NCBI GenBank assembly: GCA_001828855.1
Contig: MHZT01000048.1
Coordinates: forward strand, 1-64,000
Source: Rhodobacterales bacterium RIFCSPHIGHO2_02_FULL_62_130
GTDB taxonomy: Bacteria; Pseudomonadota; Alphaproteobacteria; Rhodobacterales; Rhodobacteraceae
DNA: 64,000 nt
Reading direction: 5' to 3'
Of the stretch, positions 27,186-36,164 are shown in pieces (position 1 is the stretch's first letter; each line of letters opens with the position of its first letter). The notes below the pieces were generated by a model. The model made no database searches, was not told the origin of the DNA, and saw nothing but the letters and a program-made list of their open reading frames with translations. Position numbers and translations under genes: made by a program.

Positions 27186-28085
27186 CTAGCGCTTAACCTT
27201 CGGTTTCACGCGCGGCTCGGTGGACCGGATCTGCGACCCCGCGCCATGATCGGTGAACAGCTCCAGCAGGCAGGCATTCGGGATGCGCCCGTCAAGGATC
27301 GTCACCGCCCGCACGCCCTGATCCAAGGCCATCAGCGCGGTTTCGGTCTTGGGAATCATCCCGCCTGCAATCACGCCATCCGCTGTCATCTGCCGCACTT
27401 CTTCGGGGGTGATCTGGGTCATCACCACGCCTTCGGCATTTTTCACACCCGACACATCGGTCAACAGCAACAGACGGTCCGCCTGCAACGCCCCCGCAAT
27501 CGCCCCCGCTGCGGTGTCGCCGTTGACGTTGAAGGTCTCGTTGTCCGCCATGCCGGTGGCGACGGGCGCGACCACCGGAATGATGCCCGCGTTGTAAAGA
27601 TCGCGCAGCACCTGCACGTTCATTTCCACCGGCTTGCCGACGAAACCGAGTTCGGGATCATCCGCAACGCAGACCATCAGATCGTCGTCCTTGCCGGAAA
27701 TCCCCACCGCGCGCCCGCCTGCATCCATGATCGCCTGCACGATGCGCTTGTTGACCAGACCCGACAGGATCATCTCGACCACCTGCACGGTGGCCTTGTC
27801 GGTCACCCGCTTGCCACGCACGAATTCCGATTTGATGCCCAGCTTGGTCAGCATCTCGTTGATCATCGGGCCGCCGCCATGCACGACAACCGGATTGACG
27901 CCCACCTGCCGCATCAGCACGATATCGCGCGCGAATTCCGCCATCGCGGCATCGTCACCCATCGCGTTACCGCCGAATTTCACCACCACCACCGCGCCGG
28001 AATAGCGTTGCAGGTAGGGCAGGGCCTCGGACAGCATCTTGGCGGTGGTGAAAGCGTCGGTCATGGTCAGGGTCTGCTGTTTCAT
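27186..28085 (-). CDS. argB: Acetylglutamate kinase
   Basis: Second step of arginine synthesis, phosphorylating N-acetylglutamate. The 299-residue product has [10 protein letters not shown] near 35-44, [14 protein letters not shown], and [15 protein letters not shown] with [22 protein letters not shown] near the end. ATG 28085 follows GGAG; a start at 28064 is possible. In several relatives argB follows engB; here they are about 28 kb apart. Confidence 0.96.
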   Translation of the reverse strand: MKQQTLTMTDAFTTAKMLSEALPYLQRYSGAVVVVKFGGNAMGDDAAMAEFARDIVLMRQVGVNPVVVHGGGPMINEMLTKLGIKSEFVRGKRVTDKATVQVVEMILSGLVNKRIVQAIMDAGGRAVGISGKDDDLMVCVADDPELGFVGKPVEMNVQVLRDLYNAGIIPVVAPVATGMADNETFNVNGDTAAGAIAGALQADRLLLLTDVSGVKNAEGVVMTQITPEEVRQMTADGVIAGGMIPKTETALMALDQGVRAVTILDGRIPNACLLELFTDHGAGSQIRSTEPRVKPKVKR

Positions 28086-28167
28086 GGGGGGACTCCGCAG
28101 GATTTTCGCGTTCCTAGCCCCTTTGCGCTCCTGTGCCAAGCAATCTGTGGGTTTGCGGCGAAGTGTT

Positions 28168-28197
28168 AAGATTTCGTAAAAAGGGCATATCTATAAT
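28168..28197 (+). promoter_or_regulatory. Candidate promoter for the SDR gene
   Basis: A consensus TATAAT lies at 28192-28197 in a local AT-rich stretch, with only a weak -35 (AAGATT, about 18 bp upstream). The leader to the SDR start would be about 100 nt. Confidence 0.4.
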
Positions 28198-28303
28198 GTT
28201 GAAATCATGTAACAAAAATTGGTCCCGCGTTGGGGCCGCCCCAAAGCGCCCTTGCAATCCCCGCCCAAAAGCCGCAGCCTGCGTCCCTGAAGTGGAGGCC
28301 AGA

Positions 28304-29035
28304 ATGTCCGAGCAGAAAACCCTTGTCCTGACCGGAGCAAGCCGGGGAATCGGCCACGCCACCGTCAAGCGTTTTTCAGCCGAGGGCTGGCGGGTTCTGA
28401 CCTGCTCGCGCCAGCCTTTCGACCCGCGCTGCCCCTGGCCGGGAGGCGAGGAAAACCACATCCAGATCGATCTGGCCGACCCCAACAAGACCATCGAAGC
28501 GATTGCCACGATCAAGTCAAAGATCAACGGCCGCCTGCACGCGCTGGTCAACAATGCCGGAATCTCTCCGAAAGGCGAGGGCGGCAAGCGCCTGAACACG
28601 CTGGAAACCGATCTGCGGACATGGGGGCAGGTGTTCCATGTGAACTTCTTTTCCTCGGTCATCCTCGCCCGTGGTCTGCAGCACGAACTGGCCGCCGCGA
28701 AAGGATCGGTGGTGAACGTGACCTCTATCGCAGGCGTGCGGGTGCATCCCTTTGCGGGTGCCGCCTATGCCACGTCCAAAGCCGCCCTCGCCGCCCTGAC
28801 CCGCGAGATGGCGCATGATTTCGGCCCCCTCGGCGTGCGCGTGAACGCGATTGCCCCAGGTGAGGTGGAAACCGCAATCCTGTCGCCCGGCACCGACAAG
28901 ATCGTCGAAAAGCTGCCGATGCAGCGTCTGGGTCAGCCGAAAGAGGTGGCTGACGTGATCTGGTTCCTGTGTTCCGACCAGTCCAGCTATATCTCTGGCG
29001 CCGAGATCGAAGTGAACGGCGCCCAGCACGTTTGA
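28304..29035 (+). CDS. Short-chain dehydrogenase/reductase (SDR)
   Basis: 243-residue classical SDR: nucleotide motif TGASRGIGHA at 10-19, NNAGIS, catalytic Ser in NVTSIAG and Tyr-x3-Lys in YATSKAA. The end, YISGAEIEVNGAQHV, is typical. Substrate unknown. GGAGG precedes the ATG. It is convergent with the malonyl-CoA synthetase gene, 10 nt apart, so the two are not an operon. Confidence 0.9.
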   Translation: MSEQKTLVLTGASRGIGHATVKRFSAEGWRVLTCSRQPFDPRCPWPGGEENHIQIDLADPNKTIEAIATIKSKINGRLHALVNNAGISPKGEGGKRLNTLETDLRTWGQVFHVNFFSSVILARGLQHELAAAKGSVVNVTSIAGVRVHPFAGAAYATSKAALAALTREMAHDFGPLGVRVNAIAPGEVETAILSPGTDKIVEKLPMQRLGQPKEVADVIWFLCSDQSSYISGAEIEVNGAQHV

Positions 29036-29045
29036 ACCGGAACGG

Positions 29046-30554
29046 CTAGCCTTTGAACCAATCCGCATAGGTCTGCCGCAGCAGGTTCTTCTGCACCTTT
29101 CCCATCGTGTTGCGCGGCAGATCATCCACCACCACCGCCGCCTTTGGCTGCTTGAACCGCGCCAGCCTGTCGCGGATCGCCGCCAGCGCCGCATCGGCTG
29201 ACAAATTCGCCCCCTTGCGCGTGGCCAGCACGGCGAAAACTGCTTCACCAAAGTCAGGATGCGGCAGGCCGATCACCGCGCTTTCCAGCACGCCCTCCAC
29301 CTCGTCCAGCAGCAGTTCGACCTCTTTTGGATAGACGTTGAAGCCGCCGGTGATCACAAGATCCTTCGCGCGGCCCACGATGGTGACATAGCCATCGCCA
29401 TCCTGCGTCGCCAGATCGCCGGTGATGAACCAGCCATCCTCGCGCAACTCTTCGCGGGTCTTTTCGGGCATCTGCCAGTATCCGGCAAAGACGTTCGGCC
29501 CGCGCACCTCGATCACACCCACAGCGCCTTGCGGCACTTCTACGCCTTCGGCCACGATCCGCACCTCTACCCCCGGCAGCGGCAGACCCACCGTCCCGGC
29601 CCGCCGATCCCCGTCATAGGGGTTCGAGGTGTTCATGTTGGTTTCGGTCATGCCATAGCGTTCCAGAATCCGGTGACCCGTGCGGGCCTGAAACGCCACA
29701 TGGGTTTCCGCCAGAAGCGGGGCCGAGCCTGACACGAACAGCCGCATATGCCCCGCCAGATCGCGGGTAAAGGCGGGTGCGTCCAGCAGGCGGGTGTAGA
29801 AGGTCGGCACCCCCATCATTGCCGTGGCCTGTGGCAGCAGGCGCAGCACGGTGTCCGCGTCAAAGGTCGGCAAAAAGATCATCGCCCCGCCGGTTAGCAA
29901 GCTGATGTTGGAGGCCACAAACAGCCCGTGGGTATGGAAAATCGGCAGAGCGTGCAGCAGCACGTCGTCCTTGGTAAAGCGCCACAGATCGGCCAGAACC
30001 TCGGCGTTGGACAGCAGGTTGCGATGGGTCAGCATCGCACCCTTGGACCGGCCAGTGGTGCCTGAGGTGTAAAGGATCGCCGCCAGATCATCCGGTCCGC
30101 GATCTGCGGGCGCAATCCGGTCGGGCTGCCCAGCCATCAGATCGGGCAGGCTGCCCACGCCATTGCCATCCAGAGTTAGCAGATGCGCGCTGTGACGAGT
30201 GGCGACCGGTGCTAGACTTTGCGCTTTGGCCGGATCGCAGAGAAAAACCTTCGGGGTGGCATTGCCAAGGAAATAGTCCACCTCGTCCGGCGTATAGGCG
30301 GTGTTCAGCGGCAAAAATACTGCACCCAAGGCCACCGAAGCGCCGTAAACCGCCAAGGACATTGGTGATTTTGCGACCTGCACCGCAACGCGATCCCCCG
30401 TCACAACCCCCGCCGCGCGCAAGGCATGGGCCGCGCGGGCGACCAGTGCCAGAAAATCCTGCCCCGACAGGCTGCTGCCATCGGGCAGGATCAGCAGGCG
30501 GTCTTGGCGGGAGGCGAGCGGCGCGAAAAGCGCGTCAAACAGGGTGTTCGGCAT
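29046..30554 (-). CDS. matB: Malonyl-CoA synthetase (acyl-CoA ligase family)
   Basis: Forms malonyl-CoA from malonate, CoA and ATP. The 502-residue enzyme has the adenylation motifs AILYTSGTTGRSKGAML near 158-174, YGMTETNMNT near 283-292, GDLA, and the C-terminal lysine in PRNTMGKVQKN. Overall resemblance is to alphaproteobacterial MatB rather than acetyl-CoA synthetase. No malonyl-CoA decarboxylase is adjacent; methylmalonate is a possible substrate. Confidence 0.88.
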   Translation of the reverse strand: MPNTLFDALFAPLASRQDRLLILPDGSSLSGQDFLALVARAAHALRAAGVVTGDRVAVQVAKSPMSLAVYGASVALGAVFLPLNTAYTPDEVDYFLGNATPKVFLCDPAKAQSLAPVATRHSAHLLTLDGNGVGSLPDLMAGQPDRIAPADRGPDDLAAILYTSGTTGRSKGAMLTHRNLLSNAEVLADLWRFTKDDVLLHALPIFHTHGLFVASNISLLTGGAMIFLPTFDADTVLRLLPQATAMMGVPTFYTRLLDAPAFTRDLAGHMRLFVSGSAPLLAETHVAFQARTGHRILERYGMTETNMNTSNPYDGDRRAGTVGLPLPGVEVRIVAEGVEVPQGAVGVIEVRGPNVFAGYWQMPEKTREELREDGWFITGDLATQDGDGYVTIVGRAKDLVITGGFNVYPKEVELLLDEVEGVLESAVIGLPHPDFGEAVFAVLATRKGANLSADAALAAIRDRLARFKQPKAAVVVDDLPRNTMGKVQKNLLRQTYADWFKG

Positions 30555-30732
30555 GGAAGTCTCCAAGGGATGTGTCTTTTTGGCATGCGCGCGTGTGCCG
30601 CTCAAGCATTTGGAAACGTGCTGTTTCCGAAAGCGTCGCCTGTGTCGCGCAAACTCCGCGTGTGCGTCACTTTCCTGCCGCGGTTCGCCGCGATCTTGTG
30701 CCTGTCGAAAACACACCAAACAGGAGAGTGAC

Positions 30733-30876
30733 ATGAAATTCGGAATTGCCCTGTTTGCACGGTTTGGGCTGTTCGCCCGCAAAGAGCCTGCCCCCGATAT
30801 GTTCGAACTGCGCCTGCAAAAGCACACCACGCGCGAGCAACGGCGCGCGGTGCAATCGACCCTGTTCAGAAGTTGA
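30733..30876 (+). CDS. Small hypothetical protein
   Basis: A 47-residue basic product (MKFGIALFARFGLFARKEPAP..., ending STLFRS) with an amphipathic or hydrophobic start. AGGAG is well placed 7-11 nt before the ATG, which is the main support. It overlaps the convergent mipZ 3' end by 11 bp. No family recognised. It could be a chance frame. Confidence 0.4.
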   Translation: MKFGIALFARFGLFARKEPAPDMFELRLQKHTTREQRRAVQSTLFRS

Positions 30877-31675
30877 CGGTAACGCCCGGAAGCCGCAACT
30901 CTTTCATCAGGTCGCGGACTTCCTGACGGGCGGCGATGTTGGACAGGTTCAACTGATCAACGCCAGTGTCGCGCAGATCAAGCAGGGTCAGGCCGCGCGG
31001 GAACAACTCTCGGAAGATCACACGCTCGGAAAAACCGGGCGAGACGCGAAAGCCGATGCGCTTGGACAGTTCTTCCAGCGCGGCCCCGACTTTCTTCTTG
31101 TTGTGCATCTGTTGCGCGCCAAGGCGGTTTCGCAAAACGATCCAGTCGATCGGCTTTAGCCCCGCCTGCGCGCGCAACTGCCGCGCATTCCAGACCATCT
31201 CGGAGTAAATCGACGGGCCTTTGACGCGGCCGGTTTCGGCATCGACACGGGCCAGCAGATCAAAGTCGATAAAACTGTCGTTCAGCGGCGTGATCAGCGT
31301 ATCGGCCAAGGAATGGGCCACCTGCGACAGGCGGGTGTGGCTACCGGGGCAATCGATGATGATGAAATCCGATACCGGTTCCAGCGCAGCAATCGCCGTG
31401 GACAGGCGGTGATCGAAGGGATTTTCGCCCGGTTGCAGGGCGGCGGGTTCGGCCTCGGGCAGGTCGCGGTAATCGGGGGTCGGCAGCGTCAACCCCGCGC
31501 GGGCCAGATAGGCGCGGCGGTTTTCAATATAGCGGCCAAAGCTTTTCTGCCGCAGATCAAGATCAAGCGCGCCAACGCGGTGGCCCATCCGGCACAGTGC
31601 AGTTGCCACATGCATACAGGTGGTCGATTTGCCCGACCCGCCCTTTTCGTTGCCAACAACGATGATATGCGCCAT
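30866..31675 (-). CDS. mipZ: Division-plane positioning ATPase MipZ
   Basis: ParA-type ATPase that forms polar gradients and blocks FtsZ assembly away from midcell. The 269-residue product has the deviant Walker A KGGSGKST at 11-18, LDLDLRQKSF, IIIDCPGSH, TPLNDSFIDFDLLARVD and the MipZ-specific end NRLGAQQMHNKKKVGAALEELSKRIGFRVSPGFSERVIFRELFPRGLTLLDL. It follows rpmE on the same strand by 160 nt. MipZ normally works with ParB, not present here. Confidence 0.94.
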   Translation of the reverse strand: MAHIIVVGNEKGGSGKSTTCMHVATALCRMGHRVGALDLDLRQKSFGRYIENRRAYLARAGLTLPTPDYRDLPEAEPAALQPGENPFDHRLSTAIAALEPVSDFIIIDCPGSHTRLSQVAHSLADTLITPLNDSFIDFDLLARVDAETGRVKGPSIYSEMVWNARQLRAQAGLKPIDWIVLRNRLGAQQMHNKKKVGAALEELSKRIGFRVSPGFSERVIFRELFPRGLTLLDLRDTGVDQLNLSNIAARQEVRDLMKELRLPGVTVNF

Positions 31676-31787
31676 GTGGTGCTGCCTTTGTAAGTCCAAG
31701 TATGGGACTTTCTATACGGTCCTGCGCGGGCCGAGGAAAGCACGAATGGGCTGGCGGGCGCGGGGGCGGATTGCTCCTTTGCCAAGC

Positions 31788-31816
31788 AAAAGGGCGCGCC
31801 GATGGCACGCCCTTTT
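31788..31816 (-). terminator. Intrinsic terminator after rpmE
   Basis: On the - strand AAAAGGGCGTGCC-ATC-GGCGCGCCCTTTT: about 13 bp with one wobble and T-tracts on both sides, so it can work in both directions. It separates rpmE from mipZ. Confidence 0.85.
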
Positions 31817-31835
31817 CCGTAACGCAGCGGTTGGA

Positions 31836-32057
31836 TCAGAAACCCAGACCGGCGTATTTGTTCTTGAACTTCGACACGCGGCCGCCGGTGTCCATCAGTT
31901 TGGCCGAGCCGCCGGTCCATGCCGGATGCGCCAGCGGGTCGATGTCCAGCGCCATCTGGTCGCCTTCTTTGCCCCAGGTGGTTTTGGTCTGGAACACGGT
32001 GCCATCCGTCATCTTGACGTTGATGAGGTGGTAATCGGGGTGGATGCCCTGTTTCAT
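31836..32057 (-). CDS. rpmE: 50S ribosomal protein L31 (zinc-free form)
   Basis: 73-residue L31 starting [20 protein letters not shown] and ending [14 protein letters not shown]. The CxxC zinc motif of the classical L31 is absent, so it is the cysteine-free form used independently of zinc. It is 11 nt after rplS and probably co-transcribed with it. Confidence 0.96.
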   Translation of the reverse strand: MKQGIHPDYHLINVKMTDGTVFQTKTTWGKEGDQMALDIDPLAHPAWTGGSAKLMDTGGRVSKFKNKYAGLGF

Positions 32058-32068
32058 CGGTCCGGTCC

Positions 32069-32443
32069 TTATTCAGCTTTGGCTTTGTAAGTGGTGTCTT
32101 CGGCGATACGGGCCGACTTGCCGCGACGATCGCGCAGGTAGTACAGCTTGGCGCGACGCACGCGGCCACGACGGACCACTTCGATGCTGTCGATGTTGGT
32201 CGAATAGAGCGGGAACACACGCTCCACGCCTTCGCCGAACGAAATCTTGCGGACGGTGAACGAGGCAGAGATGGTCGCGCCACCTTTGCGGCCGATCACG
32301 ACGCCTTCGTAGGCCTGCACGCGCGAACGGGTGCCTTCGGTCACTTTGTAGCCGACGCGAACGGTATCACCGGCTTTGAAATCCGGAATTTTCTTGCCGA
32401 GCGCGGCGATCTGTTCCGCCTCAAGCTGTGCGATCAAGTTCAT
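32069..32443 (-). CDS. rplS: 50S ribosomal protein L19
   Basis: Subunit-interface protein. The 124-residue product has [34 protein letters not shown] and [37 protein letters not shown], the L19 signature. In many bacteria it follows trmD within a few bases; here a 384-nt gap with its own promoter, leader and two repeats separates them. Confidence 0.97.
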   Translation of the reverse strand: MNLIAQLEAEQIAALGKKIPDFKAGDTVRVGYKVTEGTRSRVQAYEGVVIGRKGGATISASFTVRKISFGEGVERVFPLYSTNIDSIEVVRRGRVRRAKLYYLRDRRGKSARIAEDTTYKAKAE

Positions 32444-32649
32444 CGCAAGTCCTTTCAGTTGCTCGGGGTTTTCCCCGAAGATGAAGCCGCCCCAGAGCTT
32501 TTAGTCTTCATCGGGTCCCTACCTGCAAAGGTAAGCCCGCCAAAGGTTGGGCCTGCGTTTCTTTGGCCGATCCTGCAGGCCACGTCGGGGGAAGAGCCAG
32601 ACGTATCGGCAAAAAGGAATCGGGCCAGACGGGTAAAGATACCCCTGAC
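32444..32649 (-). promoter_or_regulatory. Long structured leader of rplS
   Basis: From the predicted start near 32649 the transcript has about 200 nt before rplS. It contains TACCT-TTGC-AGGTA, a longer hairpin GATGAAG/CTTCATC over the possible leader peptide, and CGGGGAAAACCCCG just before the ribosome-binding site. The length and structure suggest autoregulation by a ribosomal protein; not demonstrated. Confidence 0.4.
32455..32511 (-). CDS. Possible leader peptide upstream of rplS
   Basis: An 18-codon frame starting ATG at 32511, product [18 protein letters not shown], with AGGG placed 5 nt ahead and its stop 11 nt before rplS. It is inside a predicted leader hairpin (CCCGATGAAG with CTTCATC). 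Translation of it could change the fold of the rplS leader. Could equally be chance. Confidence 0.3.
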   Translation of the reverse strand: MKTKSSGAASSSGKTPSN

Positions 32650-32655
32650 AGGGGG

Positions 32656-32684
32656 CGTATAGGGGGACGGGGCGGGTGGGTCAA
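32656..32684 (-). promoter_or_regulatory. Predicted sigma-70 promoter of rplS-rpmE
   Basis: Reading the - strand: TTGACC (32684-32679) and TATACG (32661-32656) with exactly 17 bp between, all-C-rich spacer. It makes rplS independent of trmD. Confidence 0.65.
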
Positions 32685-32699
32685 GGGGGCGGTGGCAGA

Positions 32700-32721
32700 G
32701 GCGGGGTGAACCCCGACCTAC
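32700..32721 (+). repeat. Family-1 palindromic repeat
   Basis: GGCGGGG-TGAA-CCCCGACC followed by TAC, in reversed orientation relative to the 9.9-kb copy. It lies just upstream of the rplS promoter. Confidence 0.75.
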
Positions 32722-32778
32722 GCTGTGTAGTGAAGGTGGGTCTTGCCGCGGTTCTCCCGACAGCACAGAGCGGGAAGA

Positions 32779-32800
32779 GTCGGGGTGAACCCCGACCTAC
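32779..32800 (+). repeat. Family-1 palindromic repeat
   Basis: GTCGGGG-TGAA-CCCCGAC followed by CTAC, a perfect 7-bp stem. It lies 28 nt after the trmD stop, where it could help end the trmD transcript. Confidence 0.75.
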
Positions 32801-32827
32801 GGAGGCAGTGTGGAGGATTTGCCGGAT

Positions 32828-33643
32828 TTACGATTTGCGGCGCAGGTAGGCTTGCCAGAGGTCTGGACGGCGGGTTTTGGTGATCTCTTCGGCCTGCGTC
32901 TGCCGCCATTTGGCGATCTCGCCGTGGTGGCCGGATTGCAGCACGTCGGGTATGGCCAAGTCGTTCCACACGGCGGGGCGGGTGTATTGCGGATGCTCCA
33001 GCAGCCCGTGCGAGAAGGATTCCTCTTCGGTTGACGCCTGATTTCCCAGCACCTTGGGCAGCAGCCGCACGGTGGCGTCGATCAGGGCGGTGGCGGCAAT
33101 TTCGCCTCCGGTCAGGACGAAATCGCCAAGGCTGACCTCTTCTATATGGTGGTGATCCAGCAGGCGCTGGTCCACGCCTTCGAAGCGGCCGCACAGCATT
33201 GTCAGCCCGTCGGCCTTGGAAAACCGCCGCGCCATGGCCTGATCAAAGGGCCGACCGCGCGGCGACAAGTAGATGATCGGCCAACGCAGGCGGTCTTGCG
33301 ATGTGCCTTCTGCGGCCTTGGTCAACGCTGCGTCCAGCACATCGGCGCGCAGCACCATGCCCGCGCCACCGCCCGCAGGGGTGTCATCGACGTTCAGATG
33401 CTTGCCGATCCCGAAGGGCCGCAGGTCGATTGTCTCAAGCGCCCAAAGCCCCATGTCCAGCGCCTTGCCGGTCAGCGACAGGCCAAGCACGCCCGGAAAA
33501 GCATCGGGAAACAGCGTGATGATCTTGGCCTTCCACGCGCCTTTGACGCGGAAAGGTTCTTCCATCAGATCGCGCGGCTTCAGGCTGGCGGAAATTGACA
33601 GGCGGCCATGGGATTTCAGGGTTTTGGGGGCTTCATCGGTCAT
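32828..33643 (-). CDS. trmD: tRNA (guanine-37-N1)-methyltransferase
   Basis: Methylates G37 next to the anticodon, preventing frameshifts. The 271-residue SPOUT enzyme has KAKIITLFPDAFPGVLGLSLTGKAL, the knotted AdoMet site with LCGRFEGVDQRL and EVSLGDFVLTGGEIAA, and a C-terminal YTRPAVW region. About 35 residues precede the usual start of the family; an internal start cannot be excluded. Confidence 0.96.
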   Translation of the reverse strand: MTDEAPKTLKSHGRLSISASLKPRDLMEEPFRVKGAWKAKIITLFPDAFPGVLGLSLTGKALDMGLWALETIDLRPFGIGKHLNVDDTPAGGGAGMVLRADVLDAALTKAAEGTSQDRLRWPIIYLSPRGRPFDQAMARRFSKADGLTMLCGRFEGVDQRLLDHHHIEEVSLGDFVLTGGEIAATALIDATVRLLPKVLGNQASTEEESFSHGLLEHPQYTRPAVWNDLAIPDVLQSGHHGEIAKWRQTQAEEITKTRRPDLWQAYLRRKS

Positions 33644-33686
33644 GGGGCGGTTCTACAGGGGCAGGGCGGGGCAGGAAAGCGGATTG

Positions 33687-34598
33687 TCAATTCAGCCCGT
33701 CCTCGGGCGCGGCGCGGTTGGTGGCATCAATCAGATGGCGGAGCGGCTGTTCGGCTCCGGTTCCGGCATATGTTTCCAGCACCTCCTCAAGCCGGCTGAC
33801 CGAGGGGGATGGTCCCCACAGGTCATGATCCTCATCGAGTGCGGCGGTAAGGCGGCGGGCGAAAAGTGCGATCAGCTCCGGTGCGGCCCCTTTCGAGGTC
33901 AGCGCCGCAAGCGCAACGGTCGGGCCATCGCCGCCAACGATCTCGATCAATCGCCCGTCTGTGGCATGCAGGATCAGCGCGAGCAGTTCCAGTTGCGAAG
34001 GCAGTTCGGCATTGACGCGGTCCAGCAGGGCGGCGCGAACGGCGGTCTCGTCGGTGGCCATGCCAATGGCGTCCAACTGGCGGCAGATTTCTGCCTCGGG
34101 CGTGTCATCGGGCAGGGCAAACAGGGGTGCCAGCCGCTGTTGCGCCAGCGCGATTCGGCCCCTGTGGTAGGCGGGAGGCGGGGCGTGGATCTGGCGCAGG
34201 GCCTGATCCAGTAACTGATCGATCTGTGCGGCCTTCCACGGGTTCCAGACCAGACGCGACAGCGGTATCGACAGGAAGGAAATCGCAAGCGGCAGCAGCG
34301 CCGGAAAGGGCAGTAGCAGGCCAAGCCCGCCACCCAGCCCGCGCCCGATGCCAAACAGGATGGCCACCAGCAAAACCTGCACCAAGACCTGCGTTATCGC
34401 TACGCCCAGAACCGAAGGCTTGCGCCATTCGGCCGCCGTGCGCGGCCATTGATGCGGGCGCAAGATAAACAGCCACAGCACGAAAATCGCCACAAACAGC
34501 GGCACCATTGCCCAGCCAAAGCCGCCAAGACCCGCCAGCAGCGGACCCAGATACAGCAGGGCCGTGGCCCCCATCAGCAGGCGCAGTCTGGTTTGCAT
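33687..34598 (-). CDS. Hypothetical membrane protein between rimM and trmD
   Basis: 303 residues, no family recognised. Four membrane helices near 8-26, 28-46, 62-84 and 91-114 are followed by a soluble region of about 185 residues rich in Ala, Leu and Asp/Glu, probably helical. It is 33 nt from rimM and 43 nt from trmD, on the same strand, so it is likely co-transcribed with tRNA and ribosome maturation genes; a role there is only suggested by position. Confidence 0.8.
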   Translation of the reverse strand: MQTRLRLLMGATALLYLGPLLAGLGGFGWAMVPLFVAIFVLWLFILRPHQWPRTAAEWRKPSVLGVAITQVLVQVLLVAILFGIGRGLGGGLGLLLPFPALLPLAISFLSIPLSRLVWNPWKAAQIDQLLDQALRQIHAPPPAYHRGRIALAQQRLAPLFALPDDTPEAEICRQLDAIGMATDETAVRAALLDRVNAELPSQLELLALILHATDGRLIEIVGGDGPTVALAALTSKGAAPELIALFARRLTAALDEDHDLWGPSPSVSRLEEVLETYAGTGAEQPLRHLIDATNRAAPEDGLN

Positions 34599-34630
34599 CG
34601 GGTTATCCTTTGCGGGGCGGCAGCGGTAGG

Positions 34631-35137
34631 CTATTCCAACCCCTCGGGCAGATCGACAACGATCCGACCCGCGGCCAGATCCACCGTCGGCACCACAGCC
34701 AGCGTAAAGGGTAGCAGCAACGCGGTTTTCAGCCCCGCCCCTGTGATCTCGAGCAGATCGCCCGCGCCGTGGTTATGCACAGCATGAACACGGCCAATCA
34801 CGGCACCACCGGTATCGCGGGCCTCAAGCCCGATCAGATCGGCGTGGTAAAACTCGTCATCGGGCAACGAGGGCAGCTTGCTACGGTCGGCATAAAGACT
34901 GACGCCGCGCAGGGCATCGGCCTGTTCTTTGGTGGCAACGCCTGACACATGCGCGCCAAGGCCCCCCGCGACGGGGCGGGTCAGCTTGACGGTAAAGCTG
35001 CGCTTGCCGTCTTCGGTATAAAGCGGACCATAGCTGGCGATGGCTTCGGGATCGGTGCAGAAACTTTTCAGCCGCACCTCGCCCTGCACCCCGAAAGAGC
35101 CTGCGATTGCGCCGACACAGATGCGGTCAGGGGTCAT
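34631..35137 (-). CDS. rimM: 16S rRNA processing protein RimM
   Basis: Assists maturation of the 30S head, binding S19. The 168-residue product has the N-terminal barrel [22 protein letters not shown] and the PRC-like C-terminal domain with [38 protein letters not shown]. The start is directly adjacent to the bluB stop. Confidence 0.95.
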   Translation of the reverse strand: MTPDRICVGAIAGSFGVQGEVRLKSFCTDPEAIASYGPLYTEDGKRSFTVKLTRPVAGGLGAHVSGVATKEQADALRGVSLYADRSKLPSLPDDEFYHADLIGLEARDTGGAVIGRVHAVHNHGAGDLLEITGAGLKTALLLPFTLAVVPTVDLAAGRIVVDLPEGLE

Positions 35138-35770
35138 TCAGCGGCTCTCCATCCAAAGGGTGTTGTCGCGGATTTCCCAGCCCGCGCGTTCCAGTTCCGG
35201 CGTATCGTCCAGCGTTTCAGGCAGGCCCACGCAGAGATAGCCGATCAGACGCCAGTCGGGAGAAACCTGCAAGTCCTGACACAGCCGCGCCGGATCAAGA
35301 ATGGAAACCCAACCGACTCCCAGCCCTTCGGCCCGGGCCAGCAGCCAGAATTGTGTGATTGCACTGACCACGGAATAGGCGCGGGTTTCGGGCATGGTGC
35401 GCGCACCCAGTTGCGTGCCTTTGGTCGTGGCATCATCGCAGAATACCGCCAGATGAATGGGGGCTTCACACATGCCTGACAGTTTAAGACCCGCATAAAG
35501 TCTGGCTTTTTCGTCGCAGTATCCGGCCAAGGCATCGGAATTTGCGGCCATGAAATTCGCAATCGCTGCCGCGCGCGCCTGATCGGATGTCACCTTGATC
35601 ACACGCCACGGCTGCGACAGGCCCACGGAAGGGGCCAGTGAAAATGCATCGAGGCAGCGGTTCAGCACCGCTGCCTCGATTGGATCGGTGCGGAAACGGC
35701 GCACATCGCGCCGCCACCGCATCAGGTCGCGCAGGTCCGCCCGGAAGCTGTCGGAAAAAGTACCATTCAC
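35138..35770 (-). CDS. bluB: 5,6-Dimethylbenzimidazole synthase BluB
   Basis: Cuts reduced FMN to make the lower ligand of vitamin B12, an oxygen-dependent step. The 210-residue nitroreductase-fold protein has MRWRRDVRRFRTDPI near 17-31, APSVGLSQPWR, MCEAPIHLAVFCDD, TMPETRAYSVVSAI and GLGVGWVSILDP, a close match to the BluB pattern. It lies between rpsP and rimM, an unusual place. No cobalamin riboswitch was seen upstream, so expression may follow the ribosomal operon. Confidence 0.93.
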   Translation of the reverse strand: MNGTFSDSFRADLRDLMRWRRDVRRFRTDPIEAAVLNRCLDAFSLAPSVGLSQPWRVIKVTSDQARAAAIANFMAANSDALAGYCDEKARLYAGLKLSGMCEAPIHLAVFCDDATTKGTQLGARTMPETRAYSVVSAITQFWLLARAEGLGVGWVSILDPARLCQDLQVSPDWRLIGYLCVGLPETLDDTPELERAGWEIRDNTLWMESR

Positions 35771-35786
35771 CGCCGGGCTGCCCGGA

Positions 35787-36140
35787 TTATTCAGCAGCAG
35801 GCGCTTCGGCGCGGGCGGCTTTCTTCTTGGCCAGTTCGGCCATGCGCTTGCCGGGGACGGCCGATTTCGGGTTGTTACGGACCTTCTTTTCCAGAATGCC
35901 AGCAGCTTCCAGCATGCGTGCGATACGGTCGGTCGGCTGTGCGCCTTGGCCCAGCCAATGCTTGACGCGCTCGACGTTCATCTTCACGCGCTCTTCGCTG
36001 TCTTTGGCCAAGAGCGGGTTGTAGGTGCCAAGCTTTTCAAGGAAGCGGCCATCGCGCGGGTTGCGGCTGTCGGTGGCAACGATCGAATAGTGCGGGCGCT
36101 TCTTGGAACCACCACGGGCCAGACGGATTTTCATGGACAT
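35787..36140 (-). CDS. rpsP: 30S ribosomal protein S16
   Basis: 117-residue S16: [43 protein letters not shown] is diagnostic. The C-terminus has an Ala/Lys extension ([17 protein letters not shown]), common in alphaproteobacteria. It follows the chorismate mutase gene by 56 nt containing a family-1 repeat. Confidence 0.97.
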   Translation of the reverse strand: MSMKIRLARGGSKKRPHYSIVATDSRNPRDGRFLEKLGTYNPLLAKDSEERVKMNVERVKHWLGQGAQPTDRIARMLEAAGILEKKVRNNPKSAVPGKRMAELAKKKAARAEAPAAE

Positions 36141-36164
36141 GAGTTTAGTCTCCTTGGGTATTTG

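Noticed and set aside
28166-28180. Possible CtrA site, TTAA-N7-TAAA, upstream of the SDR gene
   Set aside because: One half-site deviates, and a single degenerate match in an AT-rich stretch is expected by chance.
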